A stretch of DNA of 64,000 bases, from contig NZ_AUDK01000012.1 of assembly GCF_000425425.1 (NCBI RefSeq), forward strand, positions 62,001 through 126,000, given 5' to 3'. The stretch is from Flavobacterium daejeonense DSM 17708. GTDB lineage: Bacteria > Bacteroidota > Bacteroidia > Flavobacteriales > Flavobacteriaceae. The translations under genes were made by a program, and so were the position numbers. Positions 9,786-19,226 of the stretch are shown here, piece after piece; the stretch's first letter is position 1; each line of letters starts with the position of its first letter. The notes beneath the pieces were generated by a model that did not search any database, was not told the DNA's origin, and saw nothing but the letters and a program-made list of their open reading frames with translations.

Positions 9786-12248
9786 ATGAAGTTAAAGAAT
9801 AGAATTATTGCAATCTGTTTTGGATTTTTTTCATTTGCTGTAATGGCGCAAACCAAATCTGATTTAAAATTATGGTACGATAAACCCGCTGCCATCTGGA
9901 ACGAAGCCTTGCCTTTGGGTAATGGTCGATTGGGCGCCATGGTTTTTGGTAATCCATCCATCGAAAGATTGCAATTAAACGAAGAAACTATTTGGGCCGG
10001 TTCGCCAAATTCCAATGCACATACCAAATCTTTAGCGGCTTTGCCAACGGTTAGGAAATTAATTTTCGAAAGAAAATACGATGAAGCACAGGCTTTAGCT
10101 GATTCGGATATTATGTCGCAAACCAATAACGGAATGCCGTATCAAACTTTTGGAAGTTTGTATATTTCGTTTTCAGGTCATGATAAGTTTACCAATTATT
10201 ACCGTGATTTGAATATTGAAAATGCTACGGCTACGGTTAAATATACCGTGAATGGTGTAGAATACAAAAGAGAAATTTTGACTGCTTTTGCCGATCAGGT
10301 GGTGGCGGTTCGACTGACAGCCAGCAAACCGGGAATGATTAGCTGTAATCTGATGATGAACAGTCCTTTTGATAAAACGGATCCGTATTCTGACGGAAAC
10401 CAAAGTGTACTTTCAGGAGTGGGAAGCACGGTGGAAGGACAAAAAGGGAAAATTAAATTTCAGGGACGCACTGCTGTTAAAAATATCGGGGGGACCGTAA
10501 CTTCTAAAAACGGGATCATCAGCATCGATGGCGCTGACGAAGCGACAATTTATGTTTCTATTGCAACTAATTTTGTGGATTACAAAACTTTAGATGAAAA
10601 TCAGGAGCAAAAATGTAAACGTTTTCTCGAAGCGGCTCTGACTAAAAATTTTGAGGATATTAAAAAAGCGCATGTGGCTTATTATCAAAAATTCTTCAAC
10701 AGAGCGAGTTTGGATTTAGGTTCAAATTCGGCTATGAATGCCCCAGCTGATGAGCGTATCAAAAATTTTGCAAAACAATATGACCCGCAACTGGTTTCCC
10801 TTTATTTTCAATTTGGACGTTACTTATTGATTTCCTGTTCGCAACCCGGAGGGCAACCAGCCAATTTACAGGGGATTTGGAACGATATGTTAGCACCGCC
10901 ATGGGAAAGTAAATACACCATGAACATCAATGCCGAGATGAATTACTGGCCGGCTGAACTGACTAATCTTTCGGAAATGCACGAGCCTTTTATCCAAATG
11001 GCAAAAGAATTGGCTGTTACCGGTGCCGAAACGGCTAAAACCATGTACAATTGTGGAGGCTGGGTGTTGCATCATAATACGGATATCTGGCGCATTACCG
11101 GTCCTATTGACCATGCTACTTCGGGGATGTGGATGACTGGTGGTGCCTGGGTTTGTCAGGATTTATGGGAGCGTTATTTATATACCGGAGATAAAAAATA
11201 TCTGGCTGAAATTTTTCCAATTATGAAAGGAGCAGCACAGTTCTTTTTAGACTTTATGGTCATCGATCCAAATACCAATTATTTGGTGGTAGTTCCGGCG
11301 AGTTCTCCGGAAAATGCACACGCTGGAGGTTCGGGAAAAGCCACGATTGCGTCGGGAACTACGATGGACAATCAGCTGTTATTTGATTTGTTTACCAATG
11401 TGATTAAGGCTACTGATATACTTTCAGATGATACGGCTTTTGCCAAAAAAGTAAAAGAAGCCTTGGCGAAAATGCCTCCGATGAAAATTGGACAATACAA
11501 TCAATTGCAGGAATGGCAGGACGATTGGGATAACCCAAAAGACAATCACCGCCATGTGTCACATTTGTACGGTTTGTTTCCAAGTAACCAAATTTCGGCT
11601 TTCAGGACGCCGGAATTATTCGAAGCAGCTAAGCAATCTTTGATTTACAGAACCGATGAATCTACCGGATGGTCGATGGGTTGGAAAGTGAATTTATGGG
11701 CACGACTTTTAGACGGAAATCATGCGTACAAATTAATTCAGGATCAGTTGCATTTAGTAACTCCGGAACAAAGAAAAGGCGGCGGAACGTATCCGAATAT
11801 GTTAGACGCGCATCAGCCTTTCCAAATTGACGGAAACTTTGGCTGTACGGCCGGAATTATTGAAATGCTGATTCAAAGTCAGGAAGGTGCTATTCAGTTG
11901 TTGCCTGCTTTGCCATCGCTTTGGAAAAACGGTTCGGTAAAAGGAATTGTAACCCGTGGAGGTTATGTAGTGGATTTAGAATGGAAAAACAATAAAGTTT
12001 CTAAGTTGCAAATTCATGCCAAATTAGACGGAAATTGCCGATTGAGATTGGAAAATTCGTTAAAAGCAAACGGGTTTGCAATGAAAAAAGCCAAAGGTCA
12101 AAATCCGAATCCTTTGTTTCAGAATGCGAATGTGAAGAAACCAATTGTATCTGAAAAAGCCAAATTACCTAAATTGCATTTGCCTAAATACAATGAATAC
12201 GATATTGCCATGAAAGCGGGTCGAACTTATACATTTTACGGGAATTAA
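9786..12248 (+). CDS. Secreted GH95 alpha-L-fucosidase/galactosidase family
   Basis: An 820-aa protein with signal peptide ([21 protein letters not shown]). The N-terminal beta domain opens with the GH95 hallmark [27 protein letters not shown] and [11 protein letters not shown]. The (alpha/alpha)6 barrel carries [12 protein letters not shown], whose paired asparagines are the activating residues in GH95, then [18 protein letters not shown] and [12 protein letters not shown]. Members remove alpha-1,2-L-fucose or L-galactose; in RG-II and xyloglucan both occur. Context with GH140, GH78 and GH28 makes a pectin side chain plausible. Length is the normal family length. Confidence 0.9.
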   Translation: MKLKNRIIAICFGFFSFAVMAQTKSDLKLWYDKPAAIWNEALPLGNGRLGAMVFGNPSIERLQLNEETIWAGSPNSNAHTKSLAALPTVRKLIFERKYDEAQALADSDIMSQTNNGMPYQTFGSLYISFSGHDKFTNYYRDLNIENATATVKYTVNGVEYKREILTAFADQVVAVRLTASKPGMISCNLMMNSPFDKTDPYSDGNQSVLSGVGSTVEGQKGKIKFQGRTAVKNIGGTVTSKNGIISIDGADEATIYVSIATNFVDYKTLDENQEQKCKRFLEAALTKNFEDIKKAHVAYYQKFFNRASLDLGSNSAMNAPADERIKNFAKQYDPQLVSLYFQFGRYLLISCSQPGGQPANLQGIWNDMLAPPWESKYTMNINAEMNYWPAELTNLSEMHEPFIQMAKELAVTGAETAKTMYNCGGWVLHHNTDIWRITGPIDHATSGMWMTGGAWVCQDLWERYLYTGDKKYLAEIFPIMKGAAQFFLDFMVIDPNTNYLVVVPASSPENAHAGGSGKATIASGTTMDNQLLFDLFTNVIKATDILSDDTAFAKKVKEALAKMPPMKIGQYNQLQEWQDDWDNPKDNHRHVSHLYGLFPSNQISAFRTPELFEAAKQSLIYRTDESTGWSMGWKVNLWARLLDGNHAYKLIQDQLHLVTPEQRKGGGTYPNMLDAHQPFQIDGNFGCTAGIIEMLIQSQEGAIQLLPALPSLWKNGSVKGIVTRGGYVVDLEWKNNKVSKLQIHAKLDGNCRLRLENSLKANGFAMKKAKGQNPNPLFQNANVKKPIVSEKAKLPKLHLPKYNEYDIAMKAGRTYTFYGN

Positions 12249-12253
12249 TAGTC

Positions 12254-12289
12254 ATTGCTTCGTTCCGATAGCTATCGGAACGAAGCAAT
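12254..12289. terminator. Perfect 36-bp palindrome downstream of GH95
   Basis: ATTGCTTCGTTCCGATAG is followed at once by its exact reverse complement; the hairpin would form with almost no loop. The central CCGATAGCTATCGG words reappear at 32856-32873, and the flanking GGAACGAAGCAATCTCATAACG at 25735-25754. It is a member of an interspersed palindromic repeat that could terminate or process the transcript. Confidence 0.55.
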
Positions 12290-12360
12290 CTCATAACGGA
12301 TATCACAATTATCATTTCTAGTAAAGAGAATTGACAAACTGAATTAAAAAACAAATTGAA

Positions 12361-13926
12361 ATGTTTACAAATTTTAAATACAAAATAATCGCTTTTACAA
12401 TTCTGATAGCTGCTTTCAGTAGTTGTAAATCAGTGGGAACAAACGGGAAAACACCTAAAGGATTTGTTTTACAAAAAGAAAACTTCAAACATTATGTTGA
12501 TTATTTCAACACCATGGAAGATGAAAACCTGAAATTTGCCATTCCGAATGACAGTGCGTGGAGTTGGATGGAAAAGAACATTCCATTGTTTGAATGTCCG
12601 CAGCAAAATTTTGAGGAAATCTATTATTTCCGTTGGTGGACAGCCCGCAAACACATCAAAAATACGCCTCAGGGTTATGCTATTACCGAATTTTTGGTGG
12701 ATCGTTCCTATGCCGATAAATACAATATGATTGCCTGTGCTTTAGGACATCATATTAACGAATTTAGATGGGTTCACGACCCAAAATACATTGAGCAGGA
12801 TGTGCATTTATGGTACAGAGGTAATGAGGGCAAACCAATGAACAAGCTATATAAATTCAGTAGTTGGACCGCCAATGCTTTGTACAATATGTATTTGGTA
12901 AATAACGATAAGAATTTCTTGTTAGACATGATGCCGGATATGGTGACGGATTATGCGGTTTGGGAAAAAGACCGTCAGCGCAAAGATGGTTTGTTCTGGC
13001 AGCATGATGTAAAGGACGGTATGGAAGAGTCGTTGAGTGGTGGTCGTCGTGTGCAAAATGCACGTCCAACAATCAACAGCTACATGTATGGAAATGCTAT
13101 GGCAATTGCTAAAATGGCTGCGATGAAAGGGGATAAGGCTTTGGAAGAAAAGTTCGAAGCAAAAGCCGGGCATTTGAAAGATTTAATTGAAGCCAAATTA
13201 TGGAATCCAAAATCGGATTTCTTTGAGACTTTTACGGAGAAAGATACTTTGGCTCAGGTAAGAGAAGCCGTAGGATTTATTCCTTGGTATTTTAATTTGC
13301 CGGAAAAAGAAAAAGGTTTTGAAAAAGCCTGGGGACAAATTAAGGATGAAAAAGGGTTTTCGGCACCGTTTGGATTGACAACTGCCGAGCGTAGAAGTCC
13401 GCGATTCAGATCTCATGGAACCGGAACCTGTGAATGGGATGGGGCCATCTGGCCTTTTGCTACTTCGCAAACGCTGACTGCGATGGCTAATTTGTTGAAT
13501 GATTACAATCAGGATGTTGTAGGCAAACAGGATTATTTCAAACAAATGAATTTGTATGTGGAATCGCAATATTATCGTGGGCGTCCTTATATTGGAGAGT
13601 ATCTGGACGAAACTACGGGTTATTGGTTAATGGGCGACAGAGAGCGAAGCCGTTATTACAATCATTCAACTTTCAATGATTTGATGATTACAGGACTGGT
13701 AGGTTTACGCCCAAGAGCTGATGAGAAAATAGAAGTGAATCCGTTGATTCCTCAGGAAAAATGGGATTGGTTTTGTTTAGACAATGTATTGTATCATGGC
13801 AATATCATTACGATTCTTTGGGACAAAACAGGAGAAAAATACCACAAAGGTAAAGGTTTCAGAGTTTTTAAAAACGGAAAGGAAATTGCCGTTTCAGATA
13901 AATTGGAAAAGTTGATTTCAGAATAA
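12361..13926 (+). CDS. MGH1-like (alpha/alpha)6-barrel glycosidase lipoprotein
   Basis: A 521-aa protein with a lipoprotein signal (ILIAAFSSC). The body resembles the MGH1/GH63/GH37-type six-hairpin glycosidase domain: YYFRWWTARKH, DVHLWYRG, DGLFWQHDVKDGMEESLSGG, RPTINSYMYGNA, GTGTCEWDGAIWPFATSQ and a C-terminal YHGNIITILWDK beta strand. The CAZy family is not certain from sequence alone, and no substrate can be named. Its place between GH95 and GH78 and its lipid anchor suggest periplasmic or surface action on oligosaccharides of the same polymer. Confidence 0.65.
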   Translation: MFTNFKYKIIAFTILIAAFSSCKSVGTNGKTPKGFVLQKENFKHYVDYFNTMEDENLKFAIPNDSAWSWMEKNIPLFECPQQNFEEIYYFRWWTARKHIKNTPQGYAITEFLVDRSYADKYNMIACALGHHINEFRWVHDPKYIEQDVHLWYRGNEGKPMNKLYKFSSWTANALYNMYLVNNDKNFLLDMMPDMVTDYAVWEKDRQRKDGLFWQHDVKDGMEESLSGGRRVQNARPTINSYMYGNAMAIAKMAAMKGDKALEEKFEAKAGHLKDLIEAKLWNPKSDFFETFTEKDTLAQVREAVGFIPWYFNLPEKEKGFEKAWGQIKDEKGFSAPFGLTTAERRSPRFRSHGTGTCEWDGAIWPFATSQTLTAMANLLNDYNQDVVGKQDYFKQMNLYVESQYYRGRPYIGEYLDETTGYWLMGDRERSRYYNHSTFNDLMITGLVGLRPRADEKIEVNPLIPQEKWDWFCLDNVLYHGNIITILWDKTGEKYHKGKGFRVFKNGKEIAVSDKLEKLISE

Positions 13927-14035
13927 AAAATAATTGCACACAGACTGAAACAGATAAAAACAGTTTTTTATATCAATTTTATTCAAATAAAATCTGCCTA
14001 AATCTGCGAAAACTGCGAGAAATAAAATAAAACTT

Positions 14036-16789
14036 ATGAAAAAAATAATTCTACATGCATTTATTCTAATTGCATCATTCTGTTTTTCTTTGGCGCAAGC
14101 CCAAAATAAAATCAGCGTGATCAATCTGCAATGCGAAATGCTGAACAATCCGGAAGGAATTGATGTTATTCAGCCCCGTTTGAGCTGGCAGATAAAGTCG
14201 GATATGAATGATGTAAAACAAACGGCCTATCAAATTATGGTCGCTTCCACTTTAGAAAATCTGAATGCCAACAAAGCCGATTTGTGGGATAGTGGAAAAG
14301 TAAGTAGTAAAGAATCAGTAAATATTGTTTACAAAGGAAAAAAGCTGGGCGACCGACAAAATGCGTTTTGGAAAGTAACTGTTTTTACGAATAAAGGTGA
14401 AATAAAATCTACAGAAAAAGCTCATTTCAGCATTGGAATTTTAAATTATGCTGATTGGAAATCGACACGCTGGATTGGTTATGAAAAATTATCGAAAGAC
14501 GATAGCATTTCCCAATATTCGAGATTGTCAGCCCGTTATTTGCGAAAAGGAATCGATTTGAAAAAACCAATTAAAAAAGCCAAAGTATATATCATGGGCT
14601 TGGGCTTATATGAATTGTATATCAACGGCGATAAGATTGGCAATCAGGTTTTGGCTCCGGTTCCTACGGATTATACCAAAAACGTAAAATACAATGTTTT
14701 TGATGTGACTGCGCAATTGAAAGAAGGCAAAAATATGTTGGGAACTATTTTAGGAAACGGACGTTATTTTGCGATGCGTCAGGATTACAAACCCTATAAA
14801 ATAAAATCTTTTGGTTTTCCAAAAATGGCTTTGCAGTTGTTTGTAGAATACACTGATGGAAGTAATGAGGTAATTAGAACCGATGACACCTGGAAATTAA
14901 CTACCGACGGACCAATTTTGGCTAACAACGAATACGATGGTGAAGAATATGATGCCCGTAAAGAAATGAAAGGGTGGAACACAACTAATTTTGATGATTC
15001 TGCTTGGATAAATGCGCGATATGTGCAGGAACCGGGTGGTTTTTTTGAAGCGCAGATGACGCCAAATATGAAAATAATGGGCGAAGTAAAACCAATTTCT
15101 ATCAAAGCGACTCAAAGAGCAACTTACATCTTAGACATGGGTCAGAATATGGTGGGCTGGCTGCAATTGAAAGTAAAAGGAAAATCTGGCGACCAAATCA
15201 CAATGAAATTCGCCGAATCCTTACAGGACGATGGTTCGTTATATATTGCCAATTTGCGTGATGCGAAAACTACCGATGTTTATACGCTAAAAGGCGGAGG
15301 AGAAGAAATCTGGGAACCACGATTTGTATTCCATGGATTTCGTTTTGTAGAAATTTCAGGGTTTCCGGGCAAAGCAACATTGGATAATTTTGTTGGGAAA
15401 GTGGTTTATGATGATATAAAAACTACCGGAACTTTTGAATCTTCAAATGCCACTATGAACCAGATTTTTAAAAATGCCTGGTGGGGCATCAGCGGAAATT
15501 ACAAAGGAATGCCTGTCGATTGTCCGCAACGTAACGAACGCCAGCCTTGGTTGGGAGACAGAACAACAGGAGCTTATGGCGAAAGTTTTTTATTCGATAA
15601 TCAAACACTGTATGCCAAATGGCTGGATGATATTAAATATTCGCAAACTCAGGACGGAGGATTACCGGATGTAGCACCTGCATTCTGGCGCTATTATGGA
15701 GATAATGTAACCTGGCCTGGAACTTATATCACGGTTGCGGATATGTTGTACCAGCAATTTGCAGATGCTGAAATAATTATAAAACATTATCATTCAATGA
15801 AAAAGTGGATGATGTACATGGAAGAAAATTATCTGAAGAACGATTTAATGAACAAAGATAAATATGGAGATTGGTGTGTACCACCGGAATCGTTAGAGTT
15901 GATTCGTTCTAAAGATCCTGCCCGTTTAACGGATGGAGAAGTTTTATCCAGTGCGTTTTATTATCAGTTGCTGAGCATCATGAAAAAGTTTGCCAAAATG
16001 GCAAATGCAGATGCTGATATTGCCCATTATAATGATTTGGCAACAAGAATTAAAAAAGCATTTAATGCCAAATATTTAAATATTTCGACAAACAGTTATG
16101 CTAATAATACTGTAACAGCTAATGTCTTGCCTTTGGCTTTTGGGATGGTTCCTGAAAACCTTAAAGAGAAAGTATTCCAAAATATGGTTCACGAAGTAGA
16201 GGTGACTAAAAACGGTCATATCAGCACGGGAGTCATTGGAACACAATTTCTGATGCGAACCCTGACTGATTTTGGAAGAGGCGATTTGGCTTATAAATTA
16301 GCTTCTAATACTACTTATCCAAGTTGGGGTTATATGGTCGAAAATGGTGCGACAACCATTTGGGAATTATGGAACGGAAATACCGCCGACCCAACTATGA
16401 ATTCACAAAATCATGTGATGCTTTTGGGTGATTTAATGATTTGGTATTACGAAAATATGGCAGGAATAAAAAGTAATCCTGAAAATCCGGGCTTCAAGGA
16501 AATTATCATGAAGCCCGATTTCAATGCCGGACTCACTTTTGTAAATGCTTCTTATGAATCCATTCACGGACTCATCAAAAGTAACTGGAAAAAGAATAAA
16601 AAAGGATTGGACTGGAATATCAGTATTCCGGCTAATACAACAGCTTTGGTTTATTTGCCAACAACTGATATTAAAAAAATTACAGTAAATGAATCAAAAC
16701 TGGAAAAAACAGGAATTGCTTTCAAAACAGAAAATAATCACCAGATTTTGAGATTGAATTCCGGAGATTATACCATTAAAATAGATTAG
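14036..16789 (+). CDS. Secreted GH78 alpha-L-rhamnosidase (second copy)
   Basis: A 917-aa protein with signal peptide (MKKIILHAFILIASFCFSLAQA). Layout matches the first GH78: Ig-like domain with NPEGIDVIQPRLSWQI, jelly-roll domains (GLGLYELYINGDKIG, DMGQNMVGWLQLKVKG), then the catalytic barrel with VDCPQRNERQPWLGDRT, GDWCVPPE and GATTIWELWNGNT. Compared with the first copy the acid motif is QRNERQPW instead of QREKLGW and the late motif is TIWELWNG instead of TEQWDPRKG. The two enzymes therefore belong to different GH78 branches and likely cut different rhamnosides. It starts 110 bases after the previous gene, across a gap with inverted repeats. Confidence 0.92.
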   Translation: MKKIILHAFILIASFCFSLAQAQNKISVINLQCEMLNNPEGIDVIQPRLSWQIKSDMNDVKQTAYQIMVASTLENLNANKADLWDSGKVSSKESVNIVYKGKKLGDRQNAFWKVTVFTNKGEIKSTEKAHFSIGILNYADWKSTRWIGYEKLSKDDSISQYSRLSARYLRKGIDLKKPIKKAKVYIMGLGLYELYINGDKIGNQVLAPVPTDYTKNVKYNVFDVTAQLKEGKNMLGTILGNGRYFAMRQDYKPYKIKSFGFPKMALQLFVEYTDGSNEVIRTDDTWKLTTDGPILANNEYDGEEYDARKEMKGWNTTNFDDSAWINARYVQEPGGFFEAQMTPNMKIMGEVKPISIKATQRATYILDMGQNMVGWLQLKVKGKSGDQITMKFAESLQDDGSLYIANLRDAKTTDVYTLKGGGEEIWEPRFVFHGFRFVEISGFPGKATLDNFVGKVVYDDIKTTGTFESSNATMNQIFKNAWWGISGNYKGMPVDCPQRNERQPWLGDRTTGAYGESFLFDNQTLYAKWLDDIKYSQTQDGGLPDVAPAFWRYYGDNVTWPGTYITVADMLYQQFADAEIIIKHYHSMKKWMMYMEENYLKNDLMNKDKYGDWCVPPESLELIRSKDPARLTDGEVLSSAFYYQLLSIMKKFAKMANADADIAHYNDLATRIKKAFNAKYLNISTNSYANNTVTANVLPLAFGMVPENLKEKVFQNMVHEVEVTKNGHISTGVIGTQFLMRTLTDFGRGDLAYKLASNTTYPSWGYMVENGATTIWELWNGNTADPTMNSQNHVMLLGDLMIWYYENMAGIKSNPENPGFKEIIMKPDFNAGLTFVNASYESIHGLIKSNWKKNKKGLDWNISIPANTTALVYLPTTDIKKITVNESKLEKTGIAFKTENNHQILRLNSGDYTIKID

Positions 16790-16823
16790 AGAACAAATTG
16801 ATAATTATATAATTTTAAAAAAA

Positions 16824-17969
16824 ATGAGAGGATTAAAAACAGCATTATTGCTTATTGGATTAATAACATTAGGAAGTTGCAGTTCTGCTTTGAAAAATAA
16901 AACATGGAAAGAAGGGATTTTGGTGGATGAATTTATTTATGATAAAGCCCCTTATCCTTCCTGTCATGCCGTAACAATTGTTGAGGCTACCAATGGCGAC
17001 TTAGTGGCTTCCTGGTTTGGTGGAACTCACGAAAGACATCCGGATGTGTGTATTTATGTAGCTCGTAAACCTAAAGGAACTGATAAATGGACGGAAGGAA
17101 TTCAGGTTGCTGATGGAGTCATGAAAGAAGGTCCAAGATTACCTACATGGAATCCGGTTTTATATCAAATTCCGGGTGGCGATTTGATGTTGTTTTATAA
17201 AATTGGACCAAAACCATCCGAGTGGTGGGGCATGTTAAGAAGATCTAAAGATGGTGGAAAAACCTGGTCGGAAGCTGAAAAATTGCCAGAAGGATTTCTA
17301 GGGCCAATCAAGAACAAACCGGTATTGTTGAGTAACGGAACTTTGTTACTACCGTCAAGTATTGAAGGTGATGGTTGGAGATTACGCATGGAATCGACTC
17401 CGGATTTTGGAAAAACATGGGTGATGGGCGATACTTTGTCCAGAGGAAAACAAAAAATCAATGCGATACAGCCAAGTATTTTATTTCATAAAGACGGAAG
17501 CATTCAGGCAATTGGAAGAACCAGAAACAGAGCTTTGTTCAGCACTTTTTCTAAAGATAATGGAAAAACCTGGTCGGATTTAGAATTGTTAGACATGCCA
17601 AATAACAATTCCGGAACCGATGCGGTGACTTTGCAAGATGGTAGACATTTATTGGTGTACAACCACGTTTTACCTCCTGGAACAGAAGCCAAAGGACCAA
17701 GAACACCTTTGAATGTTTCGATTTCAAAAGACGGAATTCACTGGAATGCGGCTTTGGTTTTGGAAGATTCAAAAATCAGCCAGTATTCTTATCCATCCGT
17801 AATCCAGAGTAAAGATGGTATGGTACATATCGTTTATACCTGGAGAAGAGAACGATTGAAATATGTAAAAATAGACCCTTCAAAATTAGTCACTTTACCA
17901 ATCAAAAAAGGAATTTGGCCAGGTGAAAAAGGAAAAGTAGTTACTGCAGTTAAGGCTGAAGAAGAATAA
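16824..17969 (+). CDS. BNR/sialidase-family propeller lipoprotein
   Basis: A 381-aa protein with a lipoprotein signal (LLIGLITLGSC). It has sialidase-superfamily traits: a conserved early segment ATNGDLVASWFGGTHERHPD, then repeated S-x-D-x-G-x-x-W blades (RSKDGGKTWSEAE, TPDFGKTWVMGD, FSKDNGKTWSDLE, SKDGIHWNAAL), and TWRRERLKYVKID near the end. True sialidase catalytic residues cannot be confirmed. In pectin loci such proteins may act on a sialic-acid-like sugar such as Kdo, or on other uronic linkages; this is inference. It is unrelated in detail to the larger propeller at 3470-5344. Confidence 0.62.
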   Translation: MRGLKTALLLIGLITLGSCSSALKNKTWKEGILVDEFIYDKAPYPSCHAVTIVEATNGDLVASWFGGTHERHPDVCIYVARKPKGTDKWTEGIQVADGVMKEGPRLPTWNPVLYQIPGGDLMLFYKIGPKPSEWWGMLRRSKDGGKTWSEAEKLPEGFLGPIKNKPVLLSNGTLLLPSSIEGDGWRLRMESTPDFGKTWVMGDTLSRGKQKINAIQPSILFHKDGSIQAIGRTRNRALFSTFSKDNGKTWSDLELLDMPNNNSGTDAVTLQDGRHLLVYNHVLPPGTEAKGPRTPLNVSISKDGIHWNAALVLEDSKISQYSYPSVIQSKDGMVHIVYTWRRERLKYVKIDPSKLVTLPIKKGIWPGEKGKVVTAVKAEEE

Positions 17970-17983
17970 GAATTTAAAATGAA

Positions 17984-18040
17984 CCATTAAGAAATTAAGA
18001 AAGTTAAGTCATGTGCTTAACTTTCTTAATTTCTTAATGG
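17984..18040. terminator. Perfect 25-bp-stem hairpin
   Basis: Positions 17984-18008 are the exact reverse complement of 18016-18040, with a 7-base loop. The stem is made of 'ttaagaaa' words. It lies between the BNR protein and the isomerase-like gene and is followed by an A-rich tract; it may terminate or stabilise RNA. A shorter relative is at 5352-5386. Confidence 0.6.
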
Positions 18041-18053
18041 AAAAACAAAAAAT

Positions 18054-18947
18054 ATGAACGTATTGAATTTTAAAAAGAACTTCATTGTTGTGATGTTGTT
18101 GCTAATAGCAGGAACTTGCAATAATTTGGTTTTTGGACAAGCCAAAAACAAGCAAAAGTATAAAGTTGCTGTTTGCGATTGGATGATTCTGAAAAGACAA
18201 AAATTAGGTTCGTTCGAATTGGCCAGTCAGATAAAAGCTGATGGTATCGAATTAGACATGGGCGGTTTAGGTAATCGTGAAACTTTTGACAGTAAATTGG
18301 CGGATCCGGTTGAGGTTAAAAAGTTTAAAGATAAGTCTAAGGAATTTAATGTGGGGATTTCATCCATCGCTATGTCCGGATTTTACGGACAGTCTTTTGC
18401 TAAAAGAGAAACCGTAAAGCGTATGGTTCAGGATTGTATTGATGCCATGAAAACCATGAACGTAAAAGTGGCTTATTTGCCTTTGGGCAATCAATGTGAC
18501 TTGAAGAAATTTCCGGAATTGCGTCCGGTTATAATTGAAAGGTTGCGTTGGGCAGGAAAACAAGTTGCCAAAGTAGGTGGTGTAATTGCTGTAGAAACAA
18601 CTTTGGATGCCACAGCCGAAAAAGCTTTTTTAAAGGAAATTGGATGCAAACGCATTAAGAGCTCGTTTAATTTTTCTAATGCTATAGAAAACGGAAAAGA
18701 TATTGCGTCAGAATTAGAAATTTTAGGGAAAAAGAATATTGCTCAAATCCACGCTTCCAATACCGATGGGTTTTGGTTAGAAAATGACAAAGCCATCAAT
18801 ATGCCAAAAATCAAAAGCACTTTGGATAAAATGAACTGGAAAGGCTGGCTGATTATTGAGCGTTCCCGCGACACAACAGATGTGTACAATGTAAAGAGGA
18901 ATTATGGTGCAAATGTGGCCTATTTGAAGAAAATTTTTCAGGAATAG
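18054..18947 (+). CDS. Exported sugar phosphate isomerase/epimerase-like TIM barrel
   Basis: A 297-aa protein with a signal peptide ending around LVFG. The mature part follows the xylose-isomerase-like AP-endonuclease-2 TIM barrel pattern: IKADGIELDMGG, VGISSIAMSGFYGQSF, VAYLPLGNQCD, VIAVETTLDATAEKAFLKE, SSFNFSNAIENGKD, QIHASNTDGFW and GWLIIERSRDTTDV. Glutamate, asparagine and histidine positions fit metal ligands. Family members isomerise or epimerise sugars; an exported version in a degradation locus would act in the periplasm on a released sugar or uronic derivative. The actual substrate is unknown. Confidence 0.68.
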   Translation: MNVLNFKKNFIVVMLLLIAGTCNNLVFGQAKNKQKYKVAVCDWMILKRQKLGSFELASQIKADGIELDMGGLGNRETFDSKLADPVEVKKFKDKSKEFNVGISSIAMSGFYGQSFAKRETVKRMVQDCIDAMKTMNVKVAYLPLGNQCDLKKFPELRPVIIERLRWAGKQVAKVGGVIAVETTLDATAEKAFLKEIGCKRIKSSFNFSNAIENGKDIASELEILGKKNIAQIHASNTDGFWLENDKAINMPKIKSTLDKMNWKGWLIIERSRDTTDVYNVKRNYGANVAYLKKIFQE

Positions 18948-18966
18948 AAGAAATGTTTCTCATTTT

Positions 18967-19054
18967 TGTCATCCCGAGAAACGAGGGATCTCCGCATAGT
19001 AAATTAAGTATTGTGGATTAAGCGAACGGAGATTTCTCCTTCGTCGAAATGACA
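18967..19054. repeat. Interspersed inverted-repeat element (TGTCATcccGAG type)
   Basis: TGTCAT at 18967 pairs with ATGACA at 19049-19054, with inner matches (GGGATCTCCG against CGGAGATTTC). 'GTCATCCCGAGnAACGAGGGATCTCC' elements are common intergenic repeats in Bacteroidota. No coding potential. Confidence 0.6.
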
Positions 19055-19104
19055 AACTAGACGGAATGAGGATTCAAAATAAAATTATAACTGAATGAAA
19101 TATT

Positions 19105-19165
19105 TAGCCACAGATTAGAAAGATTTAATGGATTAAAATCTGTGTGAATCCTTTGAATCTGTGGC
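19105..19165. repeat. Intergenic inverted repeat (gccacagatt family)
   Basis: agccacagatt and aatctgtggca face each other upstream of the 910-aa hydrolase-like gene; same family as 3392-3450. Confidence 0.5.
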
Positions 19166-19226
19166 AAAAACAACCGATTCAATTTGTGTTAATTTGCACA
19201 ATGTGTGGTCAAATAAAAGAAAAATA

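Noticed and set aside
13198..13569. Minus-strand frame inside the MGH1-like gene
   Set aside because: Shadow of a strong plus-strand gene; composition and motifs meaningless on the minus strand.
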